A stretch of DNA of 64,000 nt from Ravibacter sp964559125 (lineage in GTDB: Bacteria; Bacteroidota; Bacteroidia; Cytophagales; Spirosomataceae). The stretch is taken from positions 1 to 64,000 of the forward strand of contig CAZLGW010000022.1 of the NCBI GenBank assembly GCA_964559125.1, in the 5' to 3' direction. The notes under the pieces are model-generated. The model had not been told where the DNA came from. It ran no database searches and worked only from the letters and a program-made list of their open reading frames with translations. The first letter of the stretch is position 1, and each line of letters begins with the position of its first letter. A program made the position numbers and the translations under genes. Below are positions 52,407 through 61,672 of this stretch, piece by piece.

Positions 52407-53513
52407 CTATCTGACCACCTCCATATTAAAGCCGATCAGTTTTTGAATATTCTTCAGGTCTGTGCGTTCTTCGCTGTCACAGAACGACACTGCTACGCCG
52501 TTCGCTCCTGCGCGTCCTGTCCGGCCTATCCTGTGCACATAGGTCTCCGGTACATTAGGCAGTTCATAATTGACCACGAAAGGCAGTTCCTCGATATCGA
52601 TCCCGCGGGCAGCGATGTCGGTAGCGATGAGGACACGGATACGGCTGCTTTTGAAATCCTCCAACGCCCTCTGCCGGGCATTCTGGGATTTGTTGCCGTG
52701 AATTGCGGCCGCCCCGATACCGGTTCTTCCTAGCTGTTTCACCAGCTTATCGGCGCCGTGCTTAGTACGTGTAAAAACGAGTGACCGGTCCACTCCTTTA
52801 TTATTCAATATCGTGATCAGCAGGTTAGCTTTATCACTCTTTTCGACGAAATACACCGATTGCTTCACTGTTTCGGCTGTTGACGAAACAGGGGCAACGC
52901 TTATCTCCTTCGGGTTTTTGAGTATCGAATCTGCAAACTTCCTGATAGACTGGGGCATGGTGGCAGAAAAGAAGAGCGTCTGCCGTTTTGCCGGGATTTT
53001 TGCCAGGATTCTCTTTACATCATGAATAAAGCCCATATCCAGCATACGATCTGCCTCATCGAGCACCAGGATTTCGAGTTGCGACAAGTTCACATGACCC
53101 TGCTGCATGAGATCCAGCAGACGCCCCGGGGTAGCGATCAGGATATCTACTCCCTTTCTCAATTGCTGTACCTGTTTCCCCTGGGGAACACCACCAAAGA
53201 TCGCTGTATGGGAAAGAGCCAGATACCTGCCATATGCCTCAAAGTTTTCGGCTACCTGGATAGCCAATTCGCGTGTCGGGGTCAGGACAAGCGCCCGGAT
53301 ACCCCGGCGGCCGCCTCTTTCCTGCAGGATTTGCAAAATCGGGATCGCAAAGGCGGCGGTTTTACCTGTGCCCGTCTGGGCAGCGCCTATGATATCTCCG
53401 CCTTTTAAGATTGGCGGAATAGCATTCTGCTGAATCGGGGTCATTGACGTATACCCATACTCTTCGACTGCACGAAGAATGGACTGTGTTATATTTAATT
53501 CGTTAAATTTCAT
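52407..53513 (-). CDS. DEAD-box RNA helicase (RhlE-like)
   Basis: A 368-residue ATP-dependent RNA helicase core without C-terminal extension. All motifs are present: Q motif (MTPIQQNAIPPIL), Walker A AQTGTGKT, PTRELA, DEAD, SAT, and HRIGRTGR. It probably unwinds structured mRNA or assists ribosome assembly in the cold. It is the first gene of a minus-strand set with two cold-shock-domain proteins. A long untranslated leader precedes it, as in cold-induced helicase mRNAs of other bacteria. Confidence 0.95.
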   Translation of the reverse strand: MKFNELNITQSILRAVEEYGYTSMTPIQQNAIPPILKGGDIIGAAQTGTGKTAAFAIPILQILQERGGRRGIRALVLTPTRELAIQVAENFEAYGRYLALSHTAIFGGVPQGKQVQQLRKGVDILIATPGRLLDLMQQGHVNLSQLEILVLDEADRMLDMGFIHDVKRILAKIPAKRQTLFFSATMPQSIRKFADSILKNPKEISVAPVSSTAETVKQSVYFVEKSDKANLLITILNNKGVDRSLVFTRTKHGADKLVKQLGRTGIGAAAIHGNKSQNARQRALEDFKSSRIRVLIATDIAARGIDIEELPFVVNYELPNVPETYVHRIGRTGRAGANGVAVSFCDSEERTDLKNIQKLIGFNMEVVR

Positions 53514-53863
53514 GAGATGAATGATGCCGGAGTTCCGGCAATACTAATTTTAGTTTGGATTAAAAATCTGATGACCCTCCGGGCCCGCGAATCCTCGCGG
53601 GATAGATATACGTAGAGTCTTAATAGAGTGAAGAAGCCGGCAGGTCTTCCTTCCTGATTCTTTGTGTGTAAGGCTTCTGTTTCAGCGAAAAAATACCTGC
53701 ACAATTCACCGGCTAATCAGAAGGCCGGCATAGGATTTATATTCAATAAACTTAAGAATTAGAAAAAAGGCGGCTGGAATGACAAAAACTGAGGAAGAGA
53801 AAAACTCTAAACTGTATCAGAAGGAGCAAGGCAGAAGCCCGTTATGTTATTTTTACAAAGGTA
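53514..53863 (-). other. Long structured 5' leader of the helicase operon
   Basis: About 340 bases between the probable promoter and the helicase ATG hold no credible gene. Structure is visible: a 7-bp GC hairpin (CCCGCGA, loop ATCC) at 53584-53601 and several GCCGGC words (near 53636, 53709 and 53722) able to pair with each other. A cold-responsive leader is plausible. The remaining ~100 bases to the desaturase stop are AT-rich and empty. Confidence 0.45.
53856..53863 (-). promoter_or_regulatory. Probable promoter of the helicase operon, -7 TACCTTTG
   Basis: On the minus strand TACCTTTG is an exact TAnnTTTG match, the only one in the 450-base gap upstream of the helicase gene. No TTTG is seen at the standard -33 spacing. 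Confidence 0.5.
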
Positions 53864-53969
53864 AACCAATTTATCGGACTTACCTAATTAATTCTGCAGT
53901 TTTACAAATTATAAGATCCAACTGCGGGATAATCTGATTTAAAAAGCCAATGTGCTTCGCTTAAGCGGA

Positions 53970-55079
53970 TTACCCGATCGCATCGTTTATTGAAGGAAGA
54001 CCAAACGTTTTCAGGCTTCTGACATGAGACTTGAACGCAACTACGAAAGAAGGGTTTTCCAGGTATTTCAGCCCGAAATCCTCCGCCGTTTGCCTGATGA
54101 TCACCGATATTTCCGGATAATGCACATGACATATCTTCGGGAAAAGATGATGTTCTATCTGGTAGTTCAGCCCTCCGAGGTACCAGGTGAGGATCTTGTT
54201 CCCGGGCGAAAAGTTAACCGTGGTTTCCAGTTGGTGGACAGCCCAGTCATTCCTTAGTCTTCCGGTAGAATCAGGCAAAGGATAGGCAGTGCCTTCAACC
54301 GAATGTGCAAGCTGGAATATAACGGTCAGAATTAACCCCGAAGTGATATGCATCAGAAGAAAGCCCGCGAAGATTTCCCAAAATGACATTTTGAAAACCA
54401 GGACGGGTAAGGCAAAAAATACACCGAAATAGAGCAGTTTCACCAAAAGTAAACCTGCCAGCATTTTCCTGTTCTCAGACGGGCTCTGACGATTGACCCC
54501 TGTTTTTATAAAGCCCCGGTACTGGAAAAAATCTTTCAGCGTAACCCAGTAAAGCGTGAGGATACTGTAGAAAAAGAAGGCATAAAGCCATTGCCAGCGG
54601 TGAGGACGCGCCGGAATTAAATGGGGAGACAGCTTCACCACTCCCCTGTCCCGGATATCCTCGTCCAGCCCGGTTACGTTGGTGTAGGTGTGATGTAATA
54701 CATTGTGCTGAAACTTCCAGTTCTTCACGCCCACTCCCACCAGGTAGAGCGTATACCCCAGCCATTTGTTGGCATTTGCGTTGCCCGAATAGGCTCCGTG
54801 ATTGGCGTCGTGCATAATATTCATCCCTATTCCCGAAACAGCCAATCCCATCAGAAGCCAGAGCGGGAGTGCCAGAGCCAGGGGAGGCGTCCAGGTGAGA
54901 AGAACAATAAACGGTAGAATATACGCAGAGAGAAAAATGAATGTCTTCAATACCATTCTCCCGTCGCCGTGACGGGAAATTTCATTTTCCAGGAAATAGG
55001 CATCAACTCTCTTTCTCAGAGTAGTATAAAAATGACTCTTGGTCTCCGGGCTGAACCGGACCTTTTCTTGCTGGCACAT
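53970..55079 (-). CDS. Membrane fatty-acid desaturase
   Basis: A 369-residue di-iron desaturase with the three histidine boxes: HDANHG at 90-95, HNVLHH at 125-130 and QIEHH near residue 310. Four hydrophobic helices fit the acyl-lipid/acyl-CoA desaturase family. It introduces double bonds into membrane acyl chains, a cold-adaptation activity, which is notable beside the cold-shock genes, although it lies upstream of them on the same strand and is separated by the helicase promoter region. Electron donor unknown. Confidence 0.92.
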   Translation of the reverse strand: MCQQEKVRFSPETKSHFYTTLRKRVDAYFLENEISRHGDGRMVLKTFIFLSAYILPFIVLLTWTPPLALALPLWLLMGLAVSGIGMNIMHDANHGAYSGNANANKWLGYTLYLVGVGVKNWKFQHNVLHHTYTNVTGLDEDIRDRGVVKLSPHLIPARPHRWQWLYAFFFYSILTLYWVTLKDFFQYRGFIKTGVNRQSPSENRKMLAGLLLVKLLYFGVFFALPVLVFKMSFWEIFAGFLLMHITSGLILTVIFQLAHSVEGTAYPLPDSTGRLRNDWAVHQLETTVNFSPGNKILTWYLGGLNYQIEHHLFPKICHVHYPEISVIIRQTAEDFGLKYLENPSFVVAFKSHVRSLKTFGLPSINDAIG

Positions 55080-55191
55080 TTACTTTTTGATTTAGATGAA
55101 TCGAAAAATGAAAGGCCAAACAAAAACAAACTAGTCGATCCGGTCGGAAAAGCATTCTTCAACGATAGAACGTAAAGGTACGGAATTTAAT

Positions 55192-55199
55192 TACTTTTG
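55192..55199 (+). promoter_or_regulatory. Probable promoter, -7 TACTTTTG
   Basis: TACTTTTG matches TAnnTTTG and overlaps an in-frame TTG at 55197. That argues that the TTG is promoter sequence and not a start codon, moving the real start to the ATG at 55224. Confidence 0.5.
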
Positions 55200-55223
55200 A
55201 AAAAAATACTAACCACACCTGAT

Positions 55224-56300
55224 ATGCCGATTTTCATACTTATTTTATCCGTTTTACTGGTTTTATTAAGCGTCCTTCCCTTTATTCAAAACCAGCACTG
55301 GATGTTCCGTGTACCGGAGTTTATGAAACTGCAGATACTGATCCTCCAGGTCATCGTATTTATCGCGGCATTTTATTATACAGGAAGCGTGAAATGGCTA
55401 TGGGGAGTGCAGGCGGTACAGGCTGGTCTGATTGCTTACCATATCTATATCCTGGCTCGCTACACCAAATTCTGGAGAACTACAAAATTTGAAACCACCG
55501 GCAGAGCTTCCGATAAAATAAAGATAATTTCCTGCAACGTTTACCAGTTCAATACGGAATACGGGCGGCTTGTCGACCTCGTCAGGAAAGAGCAGCCTGA
55601 TATTTTCCTGACAATGGAAAGTAACAGTGATTGGGAACGGGCCATGCGGGCGCTTGAGAAAGATTATCCGAACTATGAAAAGGTAACTTTGGAAAACACC
55701 TACGGGATGCACTTCTATACAAAGCTGAAAGTGCGGAAAATCCAAACGCATTTTTTCGTTGCCGACGATCTGCCCAGCATAGAGGCCGAGCTCGAAACCC
55801 GCGACGGGTTCCGTTTCGTCTTCTTCGGGGTGCATCCGCCTCCGCCCAGCCCTACTGAAGAAGAAAACTCAAAGGAAAGGGACGGCGATCTGCTCTGCGT
55901 AGCCAAACGGGTACGGGATTACAAGCTCCCGGTGCTGGTGACAGGCGATTTCAACAACGTGGCCTGGGCGAAATCATCCATATTGTTCAGGAAAACAAGC
56001 CTCCTGATCGATGCTCGTATCGGAAGAGGGGTCTTATCGACTTTCCATGCGAAATACTGGTTTTTCCGGGTACCACTAGACCTGTTGTTCCACAGCCCGG
56101 ATATTTTTATAGACAAACTTTTCATCTACCCCTCCATTGGTTCTGACCATTTCCCGATAGGATGTACTTTTCATATCGACAGGCATTCCGACGAGCAGGA
56201 GGATAAGGTGGAAAATCTGGAAAAAGGCGAGAGGAAGGAAGTAAACGAACTGATCGAAGAAGGGAAAAACGAGGAGAGCGACAACCGGGAAGATGCATGA
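55224..56300 (+). CDS. Membrane-anchored endonuclease/exonuclease/phosphatase (EEP) family protein
   Basis: A 358-residue protein with three N-terminal membrane helices (residues 1-85), then an EEP phosphohydrolase domain: KIISCNVYQFN with the metal-region Asn, TMESNSDW, VLVTGDFNNVAWAKSS with the Asp-Asn pair, and SDHFPIGC with the catalytic Asp-His. It ends in a highly acidic 40-residue tail. The family includes nucleases and phospholipid or inositol phosphatases; membrane anchoring favours a lipid or envelope substrate. Start discussed under the overlapping promoter. Confidence 0.82.
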   Translation: MPIFILILSVLLVLLSVLPFIQNQHWMFRVPEFMKLQILILQVIVFIAAFYYTGSVKWLWGVQAVQAGLIAYHIYILARYTKFWRTTKFETTGRASDKIKIISCNVYQFNTEYGRLVDLVRKEQPDIFLTMESNSDWERAMRALEKDYPNYEKVTLENTYGMHFYTKLKVRKIQTHFFVADDLPSIEAELETRDGFRFVFFGVHPPPPSPTEEENSKERDGDLLCVAKRVRDYKLPVLVTGDFNNVAWAKSSILFRKTSLLIDARIGRGVLSTFHAKYWFFRVPLDLLFHSPDIFIDKLFIYPSIGSDHFPIGCTFHIDRHSDEQEDKVENLEKGERKEVNELIEEGKNEESDNREDA

Positions 56301-56382
56301 CAGATGCTATTGGATTTATTGTCCCAGTAGTGCGCTTCATCCGGCGTTACTTTCAGCACGCGGATGCCCGGCTGACTTTAGA

Positions 56383-58566
56383 TTACCGTGCCGTGGCAGA
56401 ACGCCGTTCCGTAATGACAATCTTTTGCGTCCTTGCACTGCCGTCGGTTTTTAAAACTCTGACGATGTAAAGGCCCGGCCTGAGTTGTCCGACGGAAATA
56501 CCGGCTTCGGAAACGTCGGATGTTTCAAGTACACTGTTCCCCAGGATATCGGTGATGCAGACCGACCGGATGTCTTTTCTTATTTGGACCGGAATATAAA
56601 ATCTTTCCGACGCCGGATTGGGATATATTGAATAGCCATGCTGATCCGATATTGCCGTTTCGATATTAGAAAAGGAGAATGTGTTATCATAGTCGATCAT
56701 TCGCAGCCGGTAAAAGCTACGTCCGGGAAGGGGGTTGGCGTCAGTAAAAGAATATTGGCTTCCTAAGCCTTCGCCCCGGGCTTGTACGGTTCCGGCTATC
56801 TCCCAGCTTTTCCCGTCGGCGCTTCGTTCGATCTCAAAACGGTCTGTATGGGTTTCGGAGGCGGTAGACCATTTCAGCAAGACGTGCCGGTCTTCTTTTG
56901 TAACGTTGAAGTCCCGGAGCACGACGGGAAGCGGTGTGGAGTCCTGGAGCCTGGCAAGAGGATCTCCCAGCAGCAAGTCACTCTCGATGTAGGACCTGGA
57001 AAACCGGAACGCATCGCTAAAGGTATACCCTTGAGACATAAGGGTAGATGTTCCGTTATTCCGGAAGGGATACTCGAGCGCACTTGCGCCTTCAGCTGTC
57101 AGCGTGAGCAGCAAATCGCTGTATGCATGGACATTTATGACGTTACCTTTTGCCAGGTAGTGCCCGGCCAGGTAGTTTGCTACTTTAAAGTTCCCGACAT
57201 CGCACGACCAAAGATCAATGAGTTGGACATTCAGTTGCGGAAGACCATAGATAATATCTTCCTTGTAGATACCGAAGGAATGGTACTGAGGATTTCCGTG
57301 GAGGTTAAGCGCGAAAATCTCAAAAGATTCGCTGCTCAGCTTACTGATGTAGTCTGCTTTCCAAACGACATCCGCACCGGAATATTCGTAGTTTCGTTCA
57401 TGACCCAGGCTCAACGTGACCACAGAATTCCACCTGCCGTTGGCTTCTGCCATGCTGACTACGTTTTCTTCCGATACAAATCCGTCACTTAAAAGCACTT
57501 TCCTGTCAAAGAGGATTTCCTTGTTCCTGAATTTGTGAAGTTTGTCAAAATAGCCGGTGATATAGCTAACTTTTCCGGCGGCGTCCAGCGTCAGGTCCGG
57601 AATGATCATTCCCATGGAAATAAGCGAGTTGGTTTGCTGGAAAACAGCTTCTCTTACTTCGTCGTCAGGCCTGAAGCAGGTATTGTGATATTTTGTGCTG
57701 TATAAATCGAATCCCGGTGAAGTAAACGAATAGTGCTGATATAAGGGTAAGGTGTAATGCGTAAACGTATATGCTCCGGTTGAGCTGACAATATTCCCGT
57801 TTTCATCCAGCATCGTCCTGTGATGAAATGTCGAAGCGTTGTCGCCGATGAAAAACAGGTAGGAAAGATTGTTGTGGTGGTATTCATGCTGAACAGTAGA
57901 ATACAGGTCATACCGGGCCTGTCCGCTATTCGCAAGATACTGTTTCTGTATAACGATGTGGGGATGATCCCTCCCGATATCCGAGATATACCGGTCGAGT
58001 ACTGCCTGAACCTGTGGATTTTCTTTCCATTCATCGTTGATCACCAGCAGCATTTTCGCCTGCTGCTGCTGAGTAGCCGGGCTTGTTTGAAAGTATACGG
58101 GTTCAAGCATGTCGCCTCCGCACGGTGGTCCGTTCAATCCGAAAACAGACGTACGGAGTTCGTATGATTTTTCCGGCAACATGCCGCCCATTACAAAATT
58201 TAACGTTCGTTCTGTCTTGTTGATCGCCCTGGTGGAAAGAAAGCTGACACCGATCGCCTGATCATTGCATGTACTCCCGGGACAACCGGGCCATATCGCT
58301 AATACAATAGTAAAAACATCCTCGATATTAACAGCCGGACCAAAAGTCAATTGAATATCAACGGTACTTTCCGGCCGGTCCTGGTTGGGGGAAACCGCTA
58401 CCTGGATATCATAGATCTGCATCCTTGCAGAGGGATTAACGGCCTCTGCCTCCACCATACGCATCTCACCGGATAGGGTGTCGGTTACCAGCTGTACGGG
58501 TTTCTGGCCGAAGGCGGGCACAGTAAGGAATAAGCCGGCAAGAAGAGCAAACGTAATTTTGTTCAT
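56383..58566 (-). CDS. T9SS-secreted gingipain/caspase-like protein
   Basis: A 727-residue exported protein. After the signal peptide and a beta-rich domain comes a clan-CD-like region: LLVINDEWKENPQVQAVLDR opens the fold, LSYLFFIGDN follows, then a His-Cys pair H423 in ALNLHGNPQYHS and C455 in LIDLWSCDVGNF, with spacing and strand context like the C25 gingipain and caspase families. A fibronectin-like domain and a type A T9SS sorting domain (YSIYPNPASERFYI to QKIVITE) end the chain. The protease role is inferred from the dyad; it may be degenerate. Confidence 0.75.
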   Translation of the reverse strand: MNKITFALLAGLFLTVPAFGQKPVQLVTDTLSGEMRMVEAEAVNPSARMQIYDIQVAVSPNQDRPESTVDIQLTFGPAVNIEDVFTIVLAIWPGCPGSTCNDQAIGVSFLSTRAINKTERTLNFVMGGMLPEKSYELRTSVFGLNGPPCGGDMLEPVYFQTSPATQQQQAKMLLVINDEWKENPQVQAVLDRYISDIGRDHPHIVIQKQYLANSGQARYDLYSTVQHEYHHNNLSYLFFIGDNASTFHHRTMLDENGNIVSSTGAYTFTHYTLPLYQHYSFTSPGFDLYSTKYHNTCFRPDDEVREAVFQQTNSLISMGMIIPDLTLDAAGKVSYITGYFDKLHKFRNKEILFDRKVLLSDGFVSEENVVSMAEANGRWNSVVTLSLGHERNYEYSGADVVWKADYISKLSSESFEIFALNLHGNPQYHSFGIYKEDIIYGLPQLNVQLIDLWSCDVGNFKVANYLAGHYLAKGNVINVHAYSDLLLTLTAEGASALEYPFRNNGTSTLMSQGYTFSDAFRFSRSYIESDLLLGDPLARLQDSTPLPVVLRDFNVTKEDRHVLLKWSTASETHTDRFEIERSADGKSWEIAGTVQARGEGLGSQYSFTDANPLPGRSFYRLRMIDYDNTFSFSNIETAISDQHGYSIYPNPASERFYIPVQIRKDIRSVCITDILGNSVLETSDVSEAGISVGQLRPGLYIVRVLKTDGSARTQKIVITERRSATAR

Positions 58567-58706
58567 GAAATCGAGTGTTGATGTAAAGAACTTTCTACTT
58601 ACTGGGACACAACCAAAGCCTGCTTCGTTGCATCATGCTTCTGAAAATATTCTTCGCGTGAAATCGCATAGGAACGCCGGTATCCATAAATTCGCAAGCT
58701 AAAAGG

Positions 58707-58730
58707 AACCGGAGTCCACCCACTCCGGTT
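58707..58730. other. 9-bp hairpin upstream of the Na/Pi gene
   Basis: AACCGGAGT and ACTCCGGTT pair with a 6-base loop, 32 bases before the Na/Pi cotransporter ATG. It is in the leader or promoter region and has no U tract. The rest of this ~195-base gap shows no gene. Confidence 0.45.
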
Positions 58731-58761
58731 AAAATTCCAGATCAATCTACTGAAACAAAGC

Positions 58762-59724
58762 ATGTTCGAAGATTTTCAGACAGTAATCATAATCATTGCC
58801 TCCATATCCTTATTTGTATTCGGATTACAGAGTTTCAGCAAGGAAATTGAAAACTTAGGCAAAGAGAAATTATCATACTGGATAGGAAGAATAACCAAAA
58901 TTCCGCTGGGTGGCTTTTTACTGGGAGGATTGTTTACGGCGGTCATCCAGTCGAGTACGCTGGTATCTACGCTTACGGTTTCTTTGGTCAATTCGGGAGT
59001 GATCACCTTTCGTGACAGTATCCTGATCCTGCTCGGAACCAATATCGGGACCACCTCAACTGCCTGGATCGTTTCGATAAACTCCTCTTTCCTGGGGCCG
59101 TTTTTTATCGTGCTCGGATCGTTGATCAGTATGGTTCCAGCCAAAATTTCCGTTGCAGGAAAATCTGTTTTTTTCTTCGGTTTCCTCTTCTTTTCACTTT
59201 CGTTTATCAGCCAGGCAATGGAACCGATTAAAAACGATCCATACCTGATCGAAGTCCTGTCTAAGGCTTCCAATCCTTTACTGGGAATTCTTTACGGTAT
59301 TATTGTTACCATAATTATTCAATCCAGTTCAGTTGTGGTAGGTTTGGTAATTGTATTGCTTTCTCAAGGGACGATCAATATCGATGCGGCTATCCCGATT
59401 GTGATAGGCGCCAATATCGGTACTACTTCCACAGCTTTACTGGTCAGTCTGAAATACTCTTCCATTGCCAAACTCGTAGCCTGGGCGGCATCGTTTTTCA
59501 ATATCATCGGGGTTGTACTGATGTTCCCGTTTTTCGGCGTATTGAAAGAAATAGCGGTTTCCTTTAGCAGCGTACCCTCCCTGCAGGTAGCTATGGCATA
59601 TACGATCAGCAATACGTTTACATCGCTCTTTTTCCTTTTACTGATAAAACCGACTATCAGGAGGTTACAAAAACACAAGTGGTACTGGCAATCAGGGGGA
59701 AGTAGCGTGGTAGATGGAAATTAA
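58762..59724 (+). CDS. Na/Pi cotransporter family protein
   Basis: A 320-residue membrane protein with the inverted-repeat signature of the NptA/NaPi-II family: QSSTLVSTLTVSLVNSG in the first half and QSSSVVVGLVIVLL in the second, plus GTNIGTTSTA and GANIGTTSTA. It is the short form without the C-terminal PhoU-like domain. Its 3' end overlaps, tail to tail, the truncated ABC gene, and the last ~15 residues (WYWQSGGSSVVDGN) do not look like family sequence. The gene appears more AT-rich than its neighbours. The likely role is phosphate uptake or efflux. Confidence 0.85.
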   Translation: MFEDFQTVIIIIASISLFVFGLQSFSKEIENLGKEKLSYWIGRITKIPLGGFLLGGLFTAVIQSSTLVSTLTVSLVNSGVITFRDSILILLGTNIGTTSTAWIVSINSSFLGPFFIVLGSLISMVPAKISVAGKSVFFFGFLFFSLSFISQAMEPIKNDPYLIEVLSKASNPLLGILYGIIVTIIIQSSSVVVGLVIVLLSQGTINIDAAIPIVIGANIGTTSTALLVSLKYSSIAKLVAWAASFFNIIGVVLMFPFFGVLKEIAVSFSSVPSLQVAMAYTISNTFTSLFFLLLIKPTIRRLQKHKWYWQSGGSSVVDGN

Positions 59725-60931
59725 AGTAGAACTTGTCCTGCCTGATATTACGGATATCTACCCCGCCTATCCTGATGTTTCCTTCATCCACATCCCAAAA
59801 GCGGGCAATAAGCGAGGCAATAGTAGTCTTACCCGAGCCGGAATGCCCTACCAATGCCAGCATTGATTTTTCAGGGATCGTAAAATTCAGGTTCTGAACG
59901 GTGGGTTTGTCCAGGTACCCGAAACTAACGTCCTCAAACACGATATCGTACCATTGCGGAAGCTCATCCTTATCTGTTTCCATTGTAGGTTCTTCCAATA
60001 CCCGGATAACACGGTTCAGGCTTTCGTTCATGTACCGGAGCATTAAATAATCCACCATCAGCACTTTCAACGGATTATACAGGTTGTAGCCCATTATCAG
60101 GAAGGTGATCAATATGGGAATGGTAATGCTGTTCCCGCTCAGGTAGTATAACCCCAATGCGACCATTCCCAGAAAGCATACCTCAAAAATGATAGTGGTC
60201 GTTACGACGATAGGTCCCGGCAAGGCTTCCATCCGGATGCTCTTTTTACGCAGGTCGTCAAAAGCAGCTTCCAGCACTTTGTGTCTCTCCCCGGTGAGTC
60301 CGTACGATTTCAAATGACGTATACCTTGTACGTATTCCAGGAACTTTGCCCCTACATCATTCCTGGCTGCGATCTGCTTTTTAAAAAGCCTGCTTCCCAG
60401 GTAATCCACCAGCCAGAGAAATGGGTAGATCAGAGGCACCGCAGCCAGCAGGCAGAGGGCAAGCCGCCAGTCATAGATGAGCAGGAATACCGACAAAACC
60501 ACGGTACCGAACACTGCCGCCGCCAGGTTACCGATACTGTGACCGAATATCCCCTCGAAATTAGCTACATCCTGCAGCACCACGGAAGCAATTTCTCCCG
60601 GGTCTTTCTTTTTGAAAAAACCCAATGAAAACTTCTGGATACGGTTGCCCAGCAGCATACGGAGCCTGGTCGACAGGTCATAGACCCAGATATTGGATTT
60701 GATCATCGAACGGGAAGCAATGAAAAACTGGATGACCAGCATGACAGCCATCAATCCCACAACCGACCATATCTTCCTGATGTCGGGCTGTTCGGAGAAC
60801 AGTTCCCATACAATGACCAGCAAAATTCCCGATGGCGCCGCTACGAAAATGCTGTGGGCAATTTCCCAGAGGGCCACTTCCCAGGTACCTTTCCTGTTGA
60901 AAGAAGTAACGTATTTTAAATTCTGTATCAT
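59657..60931 (-). pseudogene. Truncated ABC exporter (lacks most of its nucleotide-binding domain)
   Basis: 424 residues of an ABC half-transporter. The six-helix membrane domain is complete, followed by the Walker A motif (GHSGSGKTT) and GGVDIRNIRQDK. At that point similarity to its intact neighbour stops: where the neighbour continues VSFVFQD, this frame reads YFNFHLPRYF and ends 17 residues later. The Q-loop, LSGG signature, Walker B and H-loop are all absent. The break falls at the 3' end of the convergent Na/Pi gene. As written it cannot hydrolyse ATP, so it is probably inactivated by a rearrangement. Confidence 0.82.
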
Positions 60932-60968
60932 GGGTGTTCGACCGGGATTTTAATATTACCCCTATTTC

Positions 60969-61661
60969 TCAGCTTACTTTAACGGTAAACTCCATCGCCT
61001 TTTTAGGATAAATGGTAGCAGAGAGGTATCCGTTATCCGGGTTGCGTACATAATCGACATAATCCTTTGTGGAAGGCTGAAATCCCACAATATCGTCTAC
61101 GGCAATGACCGCTCCCTTCTTCAGATTAGGCTCTATAAGCTTAAAGATAGGATACACCATATCCGGCCATCCGTCCAGGAGCACAAAGTCCCATTTCGTA
61201 TCCATCTGTTTCAATGTTTCCCGGGCATCTCCTTCAACTATTTCCACATAATCTGAAAGGCCGGCTTCTTCTATATTCTGCCGGGCCACTTTTACCTTGT
61301 GCGGAAGATATTCGGTAGAGACGACTTTGCCGCCGTTGTCTTTTGCAGCTTTACCGAGGTAAATCGTCGATATGCCGAAGGAGGTCCCGAACTCGAAGAT
61401 ATTCTTTGCGTTCAATGCCCGTGCCTGCATATAAAGAAAAGTGCCCTGGAACGGCAGGATCGGGGTGTATTTATCGTCGTAAAACCGTTCGTTTTCCGTT
61501 TTCCAGTCAATGCCTTTACCGTACAGCTTAAATGCCTTCGGCAGGAAATGAAAAACCATGGTCCAGCCCTGTTTCAGCGCCGCTTTGTACAATCGCGATA
61601 GAGTCGCCTCTACTTTCGGGTCATTGAGTACCCCAAATAGTTCCGGTGTTACTTTAGGCAT
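60969..61661 (-). CDS. O-methyltransferase, class I SAM-dependent
   Basis: A 230-residue methyltransferase of the catechol-O-methyltransferase-like family. SAM-binding motif I is IFEFGTSFGISTIYLG; VVSTEYLPHKVKVARQNIEE, EIVEGDARETLKQM, WDFVLLDGW and VIAVDDIVGF mark the following strands and metal site. The start is placed at MPKVTPELF, 11 bases after the intact ABC gene. It is encoded between two ABC half-transporter genes and probably modifies the small molecule handled by this operon. Confidence 0.9.
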   Translation of the reverse strand: MPKVTPELFGVLNDPKVEATLSRLYKAALKQGWTMVFHFLPKAFKLYGKGIDWKTENERFYDDKYTPILPFQGTFLYMQARALNAKNIFEFGTSFGISTIYLGKAAKDNGGKVVSTEYLPHKVKVARQNIEEAGLSDYVEIVEGDARETLKQMDTKWDFVLLDGWPDMVYPIFKLIEPNLKKGAVIAVDDIVGFQPSTKDYVDYVRNPDNGYLSATIYPKKAMEFTVKVS

Positions 61662-61672
61662 AGTGTTGAAAT

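Noticed and set aside
53510..53704. A 64-codon frame upstream of the helicase
   Set aside because: It is in the probable leader, has no domain, and overlaps the GC hairpin. More likely untranslated.
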